From contig CAWGMO010000001.1 of assembly GCA_963823735.1 (NCBI GenBank), positions 806,001 to 870,000 of the forward strand: a stretch of DNA of 64,000 bases, in the 5' to 3' direction. The notes beneath the pieces were generated by a model. That model was not told the origin of the DNA and searched no databases. It saw only the letters and a program-made list of their open reading frames with translations. This DNA comes from Actinoallomurus sp963823735. Lineage in GTDB: Bacteria > Actinomycetota > Actinomycetes > Streptosporangiales > Streptosporangiaceae. This document shows positions 52,201 to 61,859 of this stretch, piece by piece (position 1 is the first letter of the stretch; every line of letters begins with the position of its first letter). Made by a program: the position numbers and the translations under genes.

Positions 52201-52830
52201 ATGATCGACGTCGTACTGCCCTGCCTCGACGAGTCCGCCGCGCTGCCGTGGGTGCTGACCCGCATGCCCGACGGTTACCGCGCGATCGTCGTGGACAACG
52301 GTTCAACGGACGGCTCTCCGGAGGTCGCCGCCGCGCACGGCGCCCACGTCGTACGCGAGCCCCGGCGCGGGTTCGGCGCGGCCTGCCACGCGGGCCTGGT
52401 CGCCGCCACCGCCGAGATCGTGTGCTTCATGGACGCCGACGCGTCCCTCGACCCGGCCGAGCTTCCGTCGGTCGTCGGCCTCATGGACGCCGGCGCGGAC
52501 CTCGCGCTCGGCCGCCGCCGCCCCACCGCGCGAGGCGCCTGGCCGCCACACGCGCGGATCGGGAACGCCGTCATCGCGCGCCGCGTCGGGCTGCGCGACC
52601 TCGGGCCGATGCGGGCCGCGGGCCGTGCCGCGCTGCTCGACCTCGCGCTCACCGACCGCCGCTCCGGCTACCCGCTGGAGATGGTCGTGCGCGCCCGCCA
52701 GGAGGGCTGGCGCATCGCCGAGACGGACGTCGCGTACCACCCGCGCGAGGGCCGGTCGAAGGTCACCGGCACCGTACGCGGGACGCTCCAGGCCGTACGT
52801 GACATGCGGCGCGTGCTGGAGACGGTGTGA
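52201..52830 (+). CDS. GT2-family glycosyltransferase (DPM1-like)
   Basis: 209 residues, short GT-A enzyme: MIDVVLPCLDESAALPWVL, VDNGSTDGSPEVAA and CFMDADASLDP (DXD), then RSGYPLEMVVRARQEGWRIAETDV. Such short GT2 proteins transfer sugars to lipid phosphate. First of a three- or four-gene operon (GTGA overlap with the next). Confidence 0.9.
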   Translation: MIDVVLPCLDESAALPWVLTRMPDGYRAIVVDNGSTDGSPEVAAAHGAHVVREPRRGFGAACHAGLVAATAEIVCFMDADASLDPAELPSVVGLMDAGADLALGRRRPTARGAWPPHARIGNAVIARRVGLRDLGPMRAAGRAALLDLALTDRRSGYPLEMVVRARQEGWRIAETDVAYHPREGRSKVTGTVRGTLQAVRDMRRVLETV

Positions 52831-53438
52831 GCCACGACGTCACGCTGCTCGTGATCGCCAAGGAGCCGGTCCCGGGCAGGGTCAAGACGCGGCTCACGCC
52901 TCCGTACACCCCGTCGCAGGCCGCCGCGCTCGCCGAGTCGGCCCTCGCCGACACCCTCGCGGCGGTCGCCGAGACGCCCGCCGCGCGCCGCGTCCTCGCC
53001 CTGTCCGGACGGCCCGGCCCCTGGCTGCCGCCCGGCTTCGAGGTGATCGAACAGCGCGGCGACGGGCTGGACGAGCGGCTGGCCAACGCGTTCGACGAGG
53101 CCGGCGGCCCCTCCGTACTGATCGGCATGGACACCCCGCAGGTCACGCCCGGCATGCTGACCGAGGCGGCCCGGCACCTCGGCGACAGCGACGCGGTGTT
53201 CGGGCCGGCCGAGGACGGCGGGTTCTGGCTGCTGGGACTCCGCGAACCTGACCCCGCGCTGCTGCTCGGCGTCCCGATGTCGCGCGCCGACACCGGCGCG
53301 CGGCAGCTCGACCGGCTGCGCGGGCTGCGGGTCGCGACGGTGCGCACGCTGCGAGACGTGGACACGGCGGACGACGTCGTACGCGTCGCGGCGCAGGCAC
53401 CGGGGACGAGGTTCGCGGCGCTGGCCGGCAAGCCGTGA
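52827..53438 (+). CDS. DUF2064/TIGR04282 nucleotidyltransferase-like protein
   Basis: 203 residues: VIAKEPVPGRVKTRLTPPYTPSQAAALAESAL, GMDTPQV and GPAEDGGFWLLGL are the TIGR04282 (CofC-like GT-A) signature. The family occurs beside GT2 genes; members are annotated as glycosyltransferases in modified-arsenosugar or related paths, but the activity here is unknown. Confidence 0.9.
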   Translation: MSHDVTLLVIAKEPVPGRVKTRLTPPYTPSQAAALAESALADTLAAVAETPAARRVLALSGRPGPWLPPGFEVIEQRGDGLDERLANAFDEAGGPSVLIGMDTPQVTPGMLTEAARHLGDSDAVFGPAEDGGFWLLGLREPDPALLLGVPMSRADTGARQLDRLRGLRVATVRTLRDVDTADDVVRVAAQAPGTRFAALAGKP

Positions 53439-54076
53439 TCGGCGGCCTGTACGAACGGTCCCTCGCGGGGCTCGCGGACGTCCAGATCGAGCACGCCGAC
53501 GGCCGCGTGGAGTCGCTGCCGGTCGGCCAGTGGTGCGACGGGCGGCCCGGCGACGACGCGCTGCTCGCCCGGTGCGCGGGCCCGACACTCGACGTGGGCT
53601 CGGGGCCGGGACGCCTCACCGTCGCGCTCGCCGAACGCGGGCTGCCCGCGCTCGGCATCGACGTCACGCCGTACGCCGTGGAGATGACGCGCGCTGCGGG
53701 CGGGCTCGCGCTGCTGCGGGACGTGTTCGACCGGATCCCGGGCGCCGGGCGCTGGAGGACCGTGCTGCTGGCCGACGGGAACATCGGCATCGGCGGCGAC
53801 CCGCCCGCGCTCCTGCGGCGGGTCGCGGCGCTCCTGTGCCGCGAGGGCCGCGCGATCGTGGAGCTGGGGGAGACGACGCACACCGAGTGGATACGGCTGC
53901 GCGAACGCGACCAGGTCAGCGACTGGTTCCGCTGGTCGCACGTTGACGCGGACGCGATCGCGGAGTGCGCCGAGGCCGCCGGGCTGGACGTGACAGAGGT
54001 GTGGACGGAGGCGTCGCGGCCGTTCGCGGAACTGTCACGCAGGGTCCCGAACGCGTACTCTCACCCCCATGGGTAA
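53435..54076 (+). CDS. Class I SAM-dependent methyltransferase
   Basis: 213 residues. The SAM loop is LDVGSGPGRLTVALAERG, followed by GIDVTPYAVEMTR and LLADGNIGIGGDP. Overlaps the DUF2064 gene by four bases. The GT2-DUF2064-methyltransferase trio recurs in Streptosporangiales and Streptomyces, often with a sulfite-oxidase-like gene, which is not seen here; the joint product is unknown. Confidence 0.88.
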   Translation: MIGGLYERSLAGLADVQIEHADGRVESLPVGQWCDGRPGDDALLARCAGPTLDVGSGPGRLTVALAERGLPALGIDVTPYAVEMTRAAGGLALLRDVFDRIPGAGRWRTVLLADGNIGIGGDPPALLRRVAALLCREGRAIVELGETTHTEWIRLRERDQVSDWFRWSHVDADAIAECAEAAGLDVTEVWTEASRPFAELSRRVPNAYSHPHG

Positions 54077-54239
54077 GGCGATTCTCACAGTAATCGGCGT
54101 GCTGCTGGCGATCTGGGTGCTGTTCACGGCGATCGGAATGATCGTCGCGGCGCTCAAGTTCATGATCTGGCTCGGCGTCCTCGCGGTCATCGCGGCGGTG
54201 GTCGTGACCGTGATCAGCAGGTTGGCCAAGTCCAAGTAG
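54069..54239 (+). CDS. Small hydrophobic membrane protein
   Basis: 56 residues, nearly all within two hydrophobic helices (AILTVIGVLLAIWVLFTAIG and MIWLGVLAVIAAVVVTVI), ending SRLAKSK. ATG 54069 overlaps the methyltransferase stop. Similar small two-helix proteins are common in actinobacteria; role unknown. Confidence 0.7.
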   Translation: MGKAILTVIGVLLAIWVLFTAIGMIVAALKFMIWLGVLAVIAAVVVTVISRLAKSK

Positions 54240-54279
54240 GCACTTGTCGTGCTGTGTCGGGTACGCGCATGATTCGGCC

Positions 54280-55812
54280 ATGAATCTCACCGGCTTGCTG
54301 CGCGACCGGGCCGCCGAGCACCCGGACAGGACCGCCTTCGTCTACGAGGGCGAGAGCGTCACGTTCGCCGAGTTCGACCGGCGGGTCGACCGTGTGGCGA
54401 ACGCCCTGCGCGAGTCGGGCGTGCGCCCGGGTGACCGGGTCGCGGTCCTCGACAAGAACTCCCTGCCCTACGTCGAGCTGCTCTTCGGCGCCGCGCGGGC
54501 CGGGGCGGTGCAGGTGCCGGTGAACTACCGGCTCGCGCCCGACGAGGTCGCCTACATCGTCGACAACGCCGAGGCGCCGGTCCTCGTCGCGGGCGCGGAG
54601 TTCGTCCCCGTGCTGGACGCCGTCGCCGGGCGCCTGAAGCACACCAAGCTCATCGTCGTCACCGGCGGCGAGGGCCACGCGTACGAGGACTACGCGGCCT
54701 GGACCGGCCCGGAGGCCGCGCCGGTCGACGGTGCCGGTGAGGTGTTCGTCCAGCTCTACTCCTCGGGCACCACGGGCCGCCCCAAGGGCGTGATGCTGTC
54801 CGACGACAACTTCGTCGCCCTGCTGCCGATGATCGACGACCTGTGGAACCTCCAGGCCGACAGCGTGGTCATGGTCGCGATGCCGATGTACCACATCGCC
54901 GGCTGCACGCTCGCGATCTCGGGGATCTTCGCCGGCATCCCCGCGGTGATCATGCGCGAGCCCGACCCGGTCGGCATCGCCAAGGCGATCGAGGCGCACC
55001 GGGTCACCCACGTCTTCCTGGTGCCGGTGATCCTGCTGATGATGCAGCAGCTCCCGCCGGTGCGCGAGGCGGACCTGTCGAGCCTGAAACTGCTGATCTA
55101 CGGCGCCTCGCCGATCAGCGACGACGTGCTGCGCGGCGCGATGCGGCTGCTGCCGCATACCGGGTTCATGCAGGTGTACGGGCTGACGGAGACGACCGGC
55201 GCGATCACGTACCTGCCGCCGGAGGACCACGTGCCCGACGGTGCGCGCCTCCGCAGCGCGGGCGTCGCGAACCCCTCCACCGAGCTGAGCGTCATCGACC
55301 CGGCGACCGGACAGGACCTGCCGCCCGGCGAGGTCGGCGAGATCGTCTGCCGGAGCCCGCAGAACATGCTCGGCTACTGGGCGATGGAGCAGGCCACCCG
55401 CGACGCCGTCCTCGACGGCGGGCGGCTGCGCACCGGCGATGTCGGCCACCTCGACGAGGACGGCTACCTCTACATCCACGACCGGGTCAAGGACATGATC
55501 ATCTCTGGTGGGGAGAACATCTACCCGGCCGAGGTGGAGAACGTCCTCATGAGCCACCCCGCGGTCGCCGACTGCGCCGTCATCGGCGTCCCGGACGACA
55601 AGTGGGGCGAGACGCCGAAAGCCGTCGTGGTCCTCGACGGCGAGGCCGAACCGGGCGAGCTGATCGACTACTGCCGTACGCGCCTGGCCCACTTCAAGTG
55701 CCCGACGTCGGTGGACCTGGTCGACGCGATCCCGCGCAACCCGACGGGCAAGGTGCTCAAGCGCACGCTCCGCGAGCCCTACTGGGAGGACCAGACCCGC
55801 TCGGTCCACTGA
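54280..55812 (+). CDS. Acyl-CoA synthetase (long-chain-fatty-acid--CoA ligase)
   Basis: 510 residues from ATG 54280. AMP-binding loop YSSGTTGRPKGVM, then MPMYHIAGC, YGLTETTGA, the hinge DRVKDMIISGGENIYPAEVE, and the C-terminal catalytic lysine in PRNPTGKVLKR. Complete, unlike the ligase at the left edge, and of a different subgroup. Confidence 0.93.
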   Translation: MNLTGLLRDRAAEHPDRTAFVYEGESVTFAEFDRRVDRVANALRESGVRPGDRVAVLDKNSLPYVELLFGAARAGAVQVPVNYRLAPDEVAYIVDNAEAPVLVAGAEFVPVLDAVAGRLKHTKLIVVTGGEGHAYEDYAAWTGPEAAPVDGAGEVFVQLYSSGTTGRPKGVMLSDDNFVALLPMIDDLWNLQADSVVMVAMPMYHIAGCTLAISGIFAGIPAVIMREPDPVGIAKAIEAHRVTHVFLVPVILLMMQQLPPVREADLSSLKLLIYGASPISDDVLRGAMRLLPHTGFMQVYGLTETTGAITYLPPEDHVPDGARLRSAGVANPSTELSVIDPATGQDLPPGEVGEIVCRSPQNMLGYWAMEQATRDAVLDGGRLRTGDVGHLDEDGYLYIHDRVKDMIISGGENIYPAEVENVLMSHPAVADCAVIGVPDDKWGETPKAVVVLDGEAEPGELIDYCRTRLAHFKCPTSVDLVDAIPRNPTGKVLKRTLREPYWEDQTRSVH

Positions 55813-55837
55813 GGGGAAAGCCACGAACAGGGGGAAC

Positions 55838-56485
55838 ATGCTTCCATTCCAGCCCGGGGTGCCGCCGGAACAGCTCCGGGCGATCCTCGGAAGCGCGGTC
55901 CTGCGCCAGGTCCAGCTCGGCTGGCGGGTGGAGTCGCAGTTCGACAACCAGGCGGTGATGCGCAAGGGCGGGGACGTCAACCACCTCGCCCACGCGCTCG
56001 CCGTCCTGTTCACCTGCGGGATCTGGCTGCCCGTATGGGTGATCCTCGCGGTCACCGGCACCGAGCAGCGGATCATGCTGACCGTCGACCCGAACGGCGT
56101 CGTCCTGATCGACGGACGCCCGGCGGTGCCGCTGCCGGGCGTCGACCCGAACGCCCACGCCGTCGCCGCCGTGAACATCCGCCGCGACCTACGGCAGCGG
56201 GCACGGCAGCAGGCCGCCGAGGACGTCATGCTCGCGCGCGAGCTGCGCATCGGCCGCCCGGACCTCCCCCGGCACTACGACGACGGCGGGCTGGTCGACC
56301 TGAACCACGTGCCGCCGGGTGCGCTGCTGGGCCTGCGCGGCGTGACCCCGCAGATCGCCGAGCACATCGTGGCCGTACGCGACCGGGTCGGCGCCTTCAC
56401 CTCCGCCGAGGAACTCGCGGCGACGGCCGGTCTGCACCCCGATCTGACGCCGGAGATACGCGAGTACGGCATCTTCCTTCCGTGA
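55838..56485 (+). CDS. Membrane-associated helix-hairpin-helix (ComEA-like) protein
   Basis: 215 residues. One hydrophobic segment (LAVLFTCGIWLPVWVILAVTG) lies near residue 55, a charged helix follows, and the C-terminal 65 residues form a ComEA-type HhH repeat (LVDLNHVPPGALLGLRGVTPQIAEHIVAVRDRVGAFTSAEEL). It probably binds DNA or another ligand near the membrane; no competence genes are adjacent. Confidence 0.75.
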   Translation: MLPFQPGVPPEQLRAILGSAVLRQVQLGWRVESQFDNQAVMRKGGDVNHLAHALAVLFTCGIWLPVWVILAVTGTEQRIMLTVDPNGVVLIDGRPAVPLPGVDPNAHAVAAVNIRRDLRQRARQQAAEDVMLARELRIGRPDLPRHYDDGGLVDLNHVPPGALLGLRGVTPQIAEHIVAVRDRVGAFTSAEELAATAGLHPDLTPEIREYGIFLP

Positions 56486-56527
56486 CGCGGGAGGCGACGA
56501 ACGATCGGCGCGGGTTAAGCTCCGAAG

Positions 56528-57721
56528 GTGACTCATGCCTACCGCGTCGACAGCGAGGTCGGACGCCTCCGCACTGTCCTTCTGCACCGGCCCGGCGCGG
56601 AGCTCAAACGCCTGACGCCGCGCAACAACGACCAGCTCCTGTTCGACGGTGTCCCCTGGGTCGGGCGCGCCCAGCAGGAGCACGACGCCTTCGCGCAGGC
56701 CCTGCGCGACCACGGCGTCGAGGTGCTCTACCTCACCGAACTCCTCCAGGACACCCTCGAATACCAGCCGGCGCGTGACGAGGCGATCGCGAGCGTGCTC
56801 GCCGACCCTCGGCTCGGCGACCAGCTCCGCAGGATCGTCGCCGGCGTCCTGGCCGAGCTCCCGCCCGAGGACCTCACGCAGGCGCTCGTGGCGGGGCTCG
56901 CGCACGAGGAGCTGAAGACCGGCCGTGGCCTGGTGTACCAGCTCATGGACCGCCACGACTTCGTCATCGACCCCCTGCCGAACCTCCTGTTCACGCGCGA
57001 CTCCAGCTCCTGGGTCGGCGACCAGGTCGCGGTCACGAGCCTGGCGATGACGGCGCGCCGCCGCGAGACCGAGCTCACCCGCCTGATCTACCGCCACCAC
57101 CCGCGCTTCGATGGCGCCCGGCTGCTGTACGACGCGGGCCTGGAGCACCTTGAGGGCGGCGACATCATGCTGCTGTCCCCCGGTGTCGTCGCGATCGGCA
57201 CCGGCGAGCGTACGACGCCGGCCGGGGTCGAGCAGCTCGCGCGGCGCATGTTCGACGCCGGGCTCGCGCACACGATCCTGGCCGTTCCGATCGAGCAGGA
57301 ACGCGCCACGATGCACCTCGACACCATCTGCACGATGGTCGACGTCGACAAGATCGTGATGTACCCGGCGGTGGCGTACTCCCTGATGGCCTACACGGTC
57401 ACCAGCGACGGCGACGACCTGCGGGTCTCTCGGGCGCGGCCGTTCCTTGAGGCGGCCTCCCAGGCCATGGGCATCGATCGGCTGCACGTGATCGACACCG
57501 GCCTCGACCCGGTGACCGCCGAGCGCGAGCAGTGGGACGACGGCAACAACACGCTCGCGGTCGCGCCGCGGCTGGCCGTCGCGTACGAGCGCAACGTGGA
57601 GACGAACGCACGCCTGGAGGAGGCGGGCGTCGAGGTGATCAGGATCCAGGGGAGCGAGCTCGGCAGCGGCCGAGGCGGCCCGCGCTGCATGTCCTGCCCG
57701 GTGCTGCGCGACCCTGCCTAG
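56528..57721 (+). CDS. arcA: Arginine deiminase
   Basis: 397 residues from GTG 56528, normal length. Family motifs are FTRDSSSWVGDQVAV, the EGGD loop in HLEGGDIMLLS, HLDTICTMVD and the C-terminal GPRCMSCPV with the nucleophile Cys387. It hydrolyses arginine to citrulline and ammonia. No arcB, arcC or arcD genes are adjacent, so a full deiminase pathway is not seen here. Confidence 0.96.
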   Translation: MTHAYRVDSEVGRLRTVLLHRPGAELKRLTPRNNDQLLFDGVPWVGRAQQEHDAFAQALRDHGVEVLYLTELLQDTLEYQPARDEAIASVLADPRLGDQLRRIVAGVLAELPPEDLTQALVAGLAHEELKTGRGLVYQLMDRHDFVIDPLPNLLFTRDSSSWVGDQVAVTSLAMTARRRETELTRLIYRHHPRFDGARLLYDAGLEHLEGGDIMLLSPGVVAIGTGERTTPAGVEQLARRMFDAGLAHTILAVPIEQERATMHLDTICTMVDVDKIVMYPAVAYSLMAYTVTSDGDDLRVSRARPFLEAASQAMGIDRLHVIDTGLDPVTAEREQWDDGNNTLAVAPRLAVAYERNVETNARLEEAGVEVIRIQGSELGSGRGGPRCMSCPVLRDPA

Positions 57722-57726
57722 GGCCT

Positions 57727-58278
57727 TCAGCCCGTCTGGTTGAGGATGTTCTGCGGGGAGTCCATCTGGGCCGCGAGGCCGTTCGAGGCGGCCGGCGAGT
57801 GAAGCGTGGCCCAGACGGTCGTCCCGGTGTCCTCGTGGAGCACACCCCACCCGTCGGACAGGGTCTCCACGATGCCGAGGCCGCGCCCGCCGAGGGACGA
57901 CAGCGTGGCGCGCGCCCGGCGGGGTTCGGTCATCGCGCCGCCGTCGCTGACCGCGAGGCGTATGACGTCGCCCTGCCAGGACCACGCGACCCGGATCTCC
58001 CCGGAGGGGAGCGGGCGTGCGTGGCGCAGGGCGTTGCTGATCAGCTCACTCAGGATGACGGTCGCGTCTTCCGCGGTCTCTTCGTACACACCTGAGGCGG
58101 CGAGTTCGGCACACAGACGCCTGCGCACCACCGAGACACTCGATGACGCGTGGGGCAGAAACACGACGCTCGACGCCCTCACCTCCCCCGGGTCGGCGAC
58201 CCCTGGCTGAACACTCCCCGTAATGTCTCCCCGGTAACGACCGAAATGCCCAGTTAAAGCGGTCGGAAACCCAGCCAC
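57727..58278 (-). CDS. ATP-binding protein, HATPase_c anti-sigma-factor type
   Basis: 183 residues from GTG 58278. RsbW-like motifs: LSELISNALRHARPL (N box), VSDGGAMTEPRR (G1) and GGRGLGIVETLSDGWGV (G2). The first 40 residues are variable and the true start may be further in. It may act with the STAS protein at 42.4 kb or with the PAS/GAF kinase upstream; no direct link is visible. Confidence 0.88.
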   Translation of the reverse strand: MAGFPTALTGHFGRYRGDITGSVQPGVADPGEVRASSVVFLPHASSSVSVVRRRLCAELAASGVYEETAEDATVILSELISNALRHARPLPSGEIRVAWSWQGDVIRLAVSDGGAMTEPRRARATLSSLGGRGLGIVETLSDGWGVLHEDTGTTVWATLHSPAASNGLAAQMDSPQNILNQTG

Positions 58279-58369
58279 ATGAATCTATTGCCAACACAAC
58301 GCGTTACAGTGACCGTCGCCACGAACGAAATGATCGTGAGGGATATACGGAAACGCCCAGTATGACTGA

Positions 58370-60223
58370 TTACTCTGCGTGGTCGGCACGGGGGAGGGTG
58401 AAACGCATCCGCGTGCCGGGCGCACCCTCGCGGGCGTGCGCGGTGACCTCGCCGTGCTGGGCCCGGGCCAGACGCCGCACGATATAGAGCCCGAGGCCGA
58501 GACCGCCGAATCTCCGTCGGTCGCCGACCTCCCCCTGGACGAACCGCTCGAAGACCCGCTCGCGGTCGCCGGACGGGATCCCGACCCCATCGTCTTCGAC
58601 CGTAACGACGATCAATCCGTCGTCGGTGCCCGCGCGCACGGTGACCGCGCCGCCCTCCGGGGAGTACTTGACGGCGTTCTCCAGGAGCTGCCCGGCGATG
58701 ATGTCGGTGGCCATGGCGTCGCCCAAGGCGGTCGGCAGATCGCCGGGGATCTCCAGCTCCACCTTGTGCTGCTCCGACATCCCGCGGAACCCGTCGACCG
58801 CGCCGCGCAGCAGCGCCGCCAGGTCGAACGGCTCGCTCATCACCGCCAGCCCGTCGGGCATGGAACGGGAGTAGAGCAGGTTGTCGACCAGGCGCTCCAG
58901 GGAGTGGGCGCGGTCGGCGATCGTCGCGACCGCCCTGCGCCGGTCGGCGTCGTCCAGTTTGTCCCACCGGTTGACCAGCGTCTTGGCGAACCCCTGCACG
59001 ACGGTGATCGGCGTACGCAGCTCGTGGCTCGTCATCGACAGGAAGAGGTCCTTGGCCGCCTCAAGGGACTTGGCCTCGGTGACGTCGCGGAAGTCGACCA
59101 CGACCTCGTCGAAGTCCTCGATCTTGGAGTAGAGGACGTTGACCCACAGGTCCGGCTCGACCTCGATGGTCGGCTCGGCGTCCGGGGCCGGCAGCGGGAA
59201 CGGGAGCGGGCGGCCGATGACGTCCTCGGGCGCGATGCCGGTGATGCCGCGCGCGGCGGGGTTCCACTGCCGGACGATGCCGTCGCTGTCGAGCACCGCG
59301 ATGCCGTCGGCGCTGGCCTCGATGACCGCGCGCTCGTGCTTGCGCTGCTTGACCACCTCGGCGTAGCTGACGGCGTTGCCGACGACCACGCCCGCGTGCC
59401 CGGCGAACAGCTCCAGCAGCTCCAGCTCGATGTGGCCGGCCTTGTGCCCGGAGAACAGGGCGTACAGCGCGCCGTACGGGCGGCCCTGCACGCTGGAGAC
59501 GGCCAGCGCGATCGTGTGCAGGCCGTCGAGGTGCGCCCAGACCAGGTCGTCGAGGCTGCGGGTGTCGGCGGTGGCCAGCATGACCGTACGGCCCGAGCGC
59601 AGCAGCTCTCCGACAAGGCTGCCGCGAAGGTCGGCGGTCTCGCCGCGCAGGGTCTCGGGCAGGCCGCTGGTGCTCATGAGGCGCACGGAGGACGACGGCT
59701 GCTCGATGAGGACGAACCCGGCGGCGTCGGCGCCGGTCAGCTCGATGACGCTGGCCGCGATGCGGTCGAGGACCGCGGGCAGCTCCAGCTCGGCGTTGAG
59801 GTCGGCCACCACGTCGTTGAGGCGGCGTACGAGACGGATCCGCTCGGCGGCCTGGTGCTGGACGGCTTCGTCCTCCTCGGCCGAGCGGTAGAAACCGACC
59901 CAGCCGAGCAGGTCGCCGGCGTCGGAGCGCATGCAGCTCACGACGGCGCGCGTGTCGATCAGCCGGCCGTCGCGGCACAGGCGCCGGGTGGCGAAGGAGA
60001 TGTGGCCGCCCTCGCGTACGCGCTCCAGCACGGCGCGGTGCTCGGCGAGGTACTCCTCGGGGATCGTGCGCAGCGGCTTTCCGACCACCTCGTCGGCCGT
60101 CCACCCGAAGAGCCGCTCCGCCGCGGGATTCCACAGGCGGACAGTGAGGTCGGGGCCGAGCGCGATCATTGCGTCCGCCGCGGACGACACGGCCGCGCGC
60201 ATCGTCGCGTCGGAGGAGTTCAC
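58370..60223 (-). CDS. PAS-GAF-PAS sensor histidine kinase
   Basis: 617 residues from GTG 60223, no membrane segment. Order: PAS (about 8-120; RLWNPAAERLFGWTADEVVGKPLRTIP), GAF (about 150-300), second PAS (about 310-385; ADGIAVLDSDGIVRQWNPAARGITG), HisKA with SMTSHELRTPITVVQGF, and HATPase with LLENAVKYSPEGG, EDDGVGIPSGDRE and GGLGLGLYIVRRL. A soluble sensor for ligand, redox or gas signals. No response regulator is adjacent. Confidence 0.93.
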   Translation of the reverse strand: MNSSDATMRAAVSSAADAMIALGPDLTVRLWNPAAERLFGWTADEVVGKPLRTIPEEYLAEHRAVLERVREGGHISFATRRLCRDGRLIDTRAVVSCMRSDAGDLLGWVGFYRSAEEDEAVQHQAAERIRLVRRLNDVVADLNAELELPAVLDRIAASVIELTGADAAGFVLIEQPSSSVRLMSTSGLPETLRGETADLRGSLVGELLRSGRTVMLATADTRSLDDLVWAHLDGLHTIALAVSSVQGRPYGALYALFSGHKAGHIELELLELFAGHAGVVVGNAVSYAEVVKQRKHERAVIEASADGIAVLDSDGIVRQWNPAARGITGIAPEDVIGRPLPFPLPAPDAEPTIEVEPDLWVNVLYSKIEDFDEVVVDFRDVTEAKSLEAAKDLFLSMTSHELRTPITVVQGFAKTLVNRWDKLDDADRRRAVATIADRAHSLERLVDNLLYSRSMPDGLAVMSEPFDLAALLRGAVDGFRGMSEQHKVELEIPGDLPTALGDAMATDIIAGQLLENAVKYSPEGGAVTVRAGTDDGLIVVTVEDDGVGIPSGDRERVFERFVQGEVGDRRRFGGLGLGLYIVRRLARAQHGEVTAHAREGAPGTRMRFTLPRADHAE

Positions 60224-60390
60224 GTGGCCATAGTGCCATCGGGGGACGGTCGATCGGTTACGAACCGCCTCTAAGCGAAGGTAAGGACAACGCCGCATGC
60301 GTCTCTCCTCCGGATGCGGCCGCTGATCCGCCGCCTGCCCCCATCATCAGCCCTGTTCCCGCACCTGTGTGAGTAAATCGACACGGAGCG

Positions 60391-61716
60391 TTACTTTCGG
60401 GAAAATATCCCGATCGTTGCCGTGACCGCGCCCGCGACGGCGAACGACAGGAGCGAGGCGCTCATCCAGCTCGACGGGGTGAATCCCAGGGCGTTCTGCG
60501 TATCCACCCACACGCGCGACCACCAGCCGACGTTGCCGGGATTGATCAACTGGTACGCCGCGATGCCCGCCGCCCAGGCGACGATCATCGCCGGGCGCGC
60601 GGGCGCACGGCCGGACACGTCCCAGCCGCGACGGCCGCTGAAGCAGAAGAAGTCGACCGCGAGGACCCCGAGCATCGGCACGAACACCGACCCGATGAGC
60701 GTCAGGAAGCCCGAGTAGTCGTCCATGTTCAACGCCAGGGCGAAGATCGTGGTCAGCGCGCCCAGCGAGATCGTCAGCACCCGGCGGTCCAGCCTCGGCG
60801 CGAGGTTCTGAATGGAGATCGCCGTCGAGTAGACGTTCGCGAACGACTGGTCGGCCTCGCGCAGCACGAAGACGGCGAAGAACAGCGTGCCGAGCGTGAC
60901 GTGCTGGAACGGCCCGAAGACCTTCGTGGAGTCGCCGGCGACCAGCGCGAGCGCCAGCAGGCCCAGGACGTACGCGACGACCTGCGTGAGGCCGTACGCG
61001 ACGCTCGCCGCGCCGAACGCCGCCCGCTCCGAGCGCGCGTGCCGCGTGTAGTCCGCGGCCATCGGCACCCAGGAGATCGAGACCGCCAGCGCGGCGTCGG
61101 CGCCGATCCAGAAGTGGCTCCAGGAGCCGCCGCCGAGGTCGGGCAGCGGCTGGCGGGTCAGCTGGACGTAGAAGTACACGAGGGCGAGCACGACCGCCGC
61201 GGTGACGTACCGGCGCAGGACCCGCACCGCGCCCAGCGGCCAGATCGTCAGCACCGTGGTGATCAGCCCGGCCACGACGACGTACACCCAGCGCGGGCCG
61301 CCGCCGAACAGCTGCCCCGCCGCGTCGGCGATCACGATCAGCTCGAACGTGCCCCAGCCGATCATCTGCAGGACGTTCAGCACGGTCGGGAGGTACGACA
61401 GGCGCGTGCCGAACAGGCCGCGCAGCAGCATCATCGCCGGGACCCCGGCGCGCGCGCCCGGGACGGCCGCCAGGCCGAGCATCACCCCGCCGATCGCCGT
61501 GCCGACGACCATCGCGACGATCCCGGCGAGGATCGGCAGCTGAGGCGTGCCGTTCGCGTCCGGCGCGAGCACCGTGACCGCGCCGGAGAAGGCCAGCAGG
61601 CTGACGCCGAGATTCGCCCAGAACGCGCTCTGGTCCCAGAAGCTGAGCACCTTCGGCGCGGGCTCGTCCAGGGTGTACGGGGCCTCGTTGCGCTGCTCTT
61701 CGACGACAGTGCTCAC
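60391..61716 (-). CDS. cytX: NCS1-family permease under TPP riboswitch, thiamine-precursor (HMP) transporter
   Basis: 441 residues from GTG 61716, 12 hydrophobic segments. NCS1 signatures: FWANLGVSLLAFSGAV and MIGWGTFELIVIADAAGQLFG, with ISWVPMAADYTRHARSE. It belongs to the CodB/CytX group. The TPP riboswitch directly upstream identifies it as a likely importer of hydroxymethylpyrimidine or another thiamine part. The GTG at 61725 sits too close to the GGGAG of the riboswitch, so 61716 is preferred. Confidence 0.9.
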   Translation of the reverse strand: MSTVVEEQRNEAPYTLDEPAPKVLSFWDQSAFWANLGVSLLAFSGAVTVLAPDANGTPQLPILAGIVAMVVGTAIGGVMLGLAAVPGARAGVPAMMLLRGLFGTRLSYLPTVLNVLQMIGWGTFELIVIADAAGQLFGGGPRWVYVVVAGLITTVLTIWPLGAVRVLRRYVTAAVVLALVYFYVQLTRQPLPDLGGGSWSHFWIGADAALAVSISWVPMAADYTRHARSERAAFGAASVAYGLTQVVAYVLGLLALALVAGDSTKVFGPFQHVTLGTLFFAVFVLREADQSFANVYSTAISIQNLAPRLDRRVLTISLGALTTIFALALNMDDYSGFLTLIGSVFVPMLGVLAVDFFCFSGRRGWDVSGRAPARPAMIVAWAAGIAAYQLINPGNVGWWSRVWVDTQNALGFTPSSWMSASLLSFAVAGAVTATIGIFSRK

Positions 61717-61726
61717 CGAGCACACA

Positions 61727-61815
61727 CTCCCTACGCCGGCATTACCCGGTCAGGTTCGAGCGGTCGGTGGCGCGTGATGCCACCCTCTCAGCCCGGTCGA
61801 TGCCCGAGCTCCCGC
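61727..61815 (-). ncRNA. TPP riboswitch (THI element)
   Basis: Read on the reverse strand, the element shows the core blocks GGGCTGAGAGGGTGGC, ACCGCTCGAACCTGACCGGG and TAATGCCGGCGTAGGGAG. These are the conserved P2-J2/3-P3 and P4-P5 parts of the thiamine pyrophosphate aptamer. GGGAG at its 3' end doubles as the ribosome site of cytX, so TPP would block translation start. Confidence 0.95.
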
Positions 61816-61859
61816 GATATCCAGTTTGTCGAGGAGCAATGTACCCGTTCGAGCCGGCC

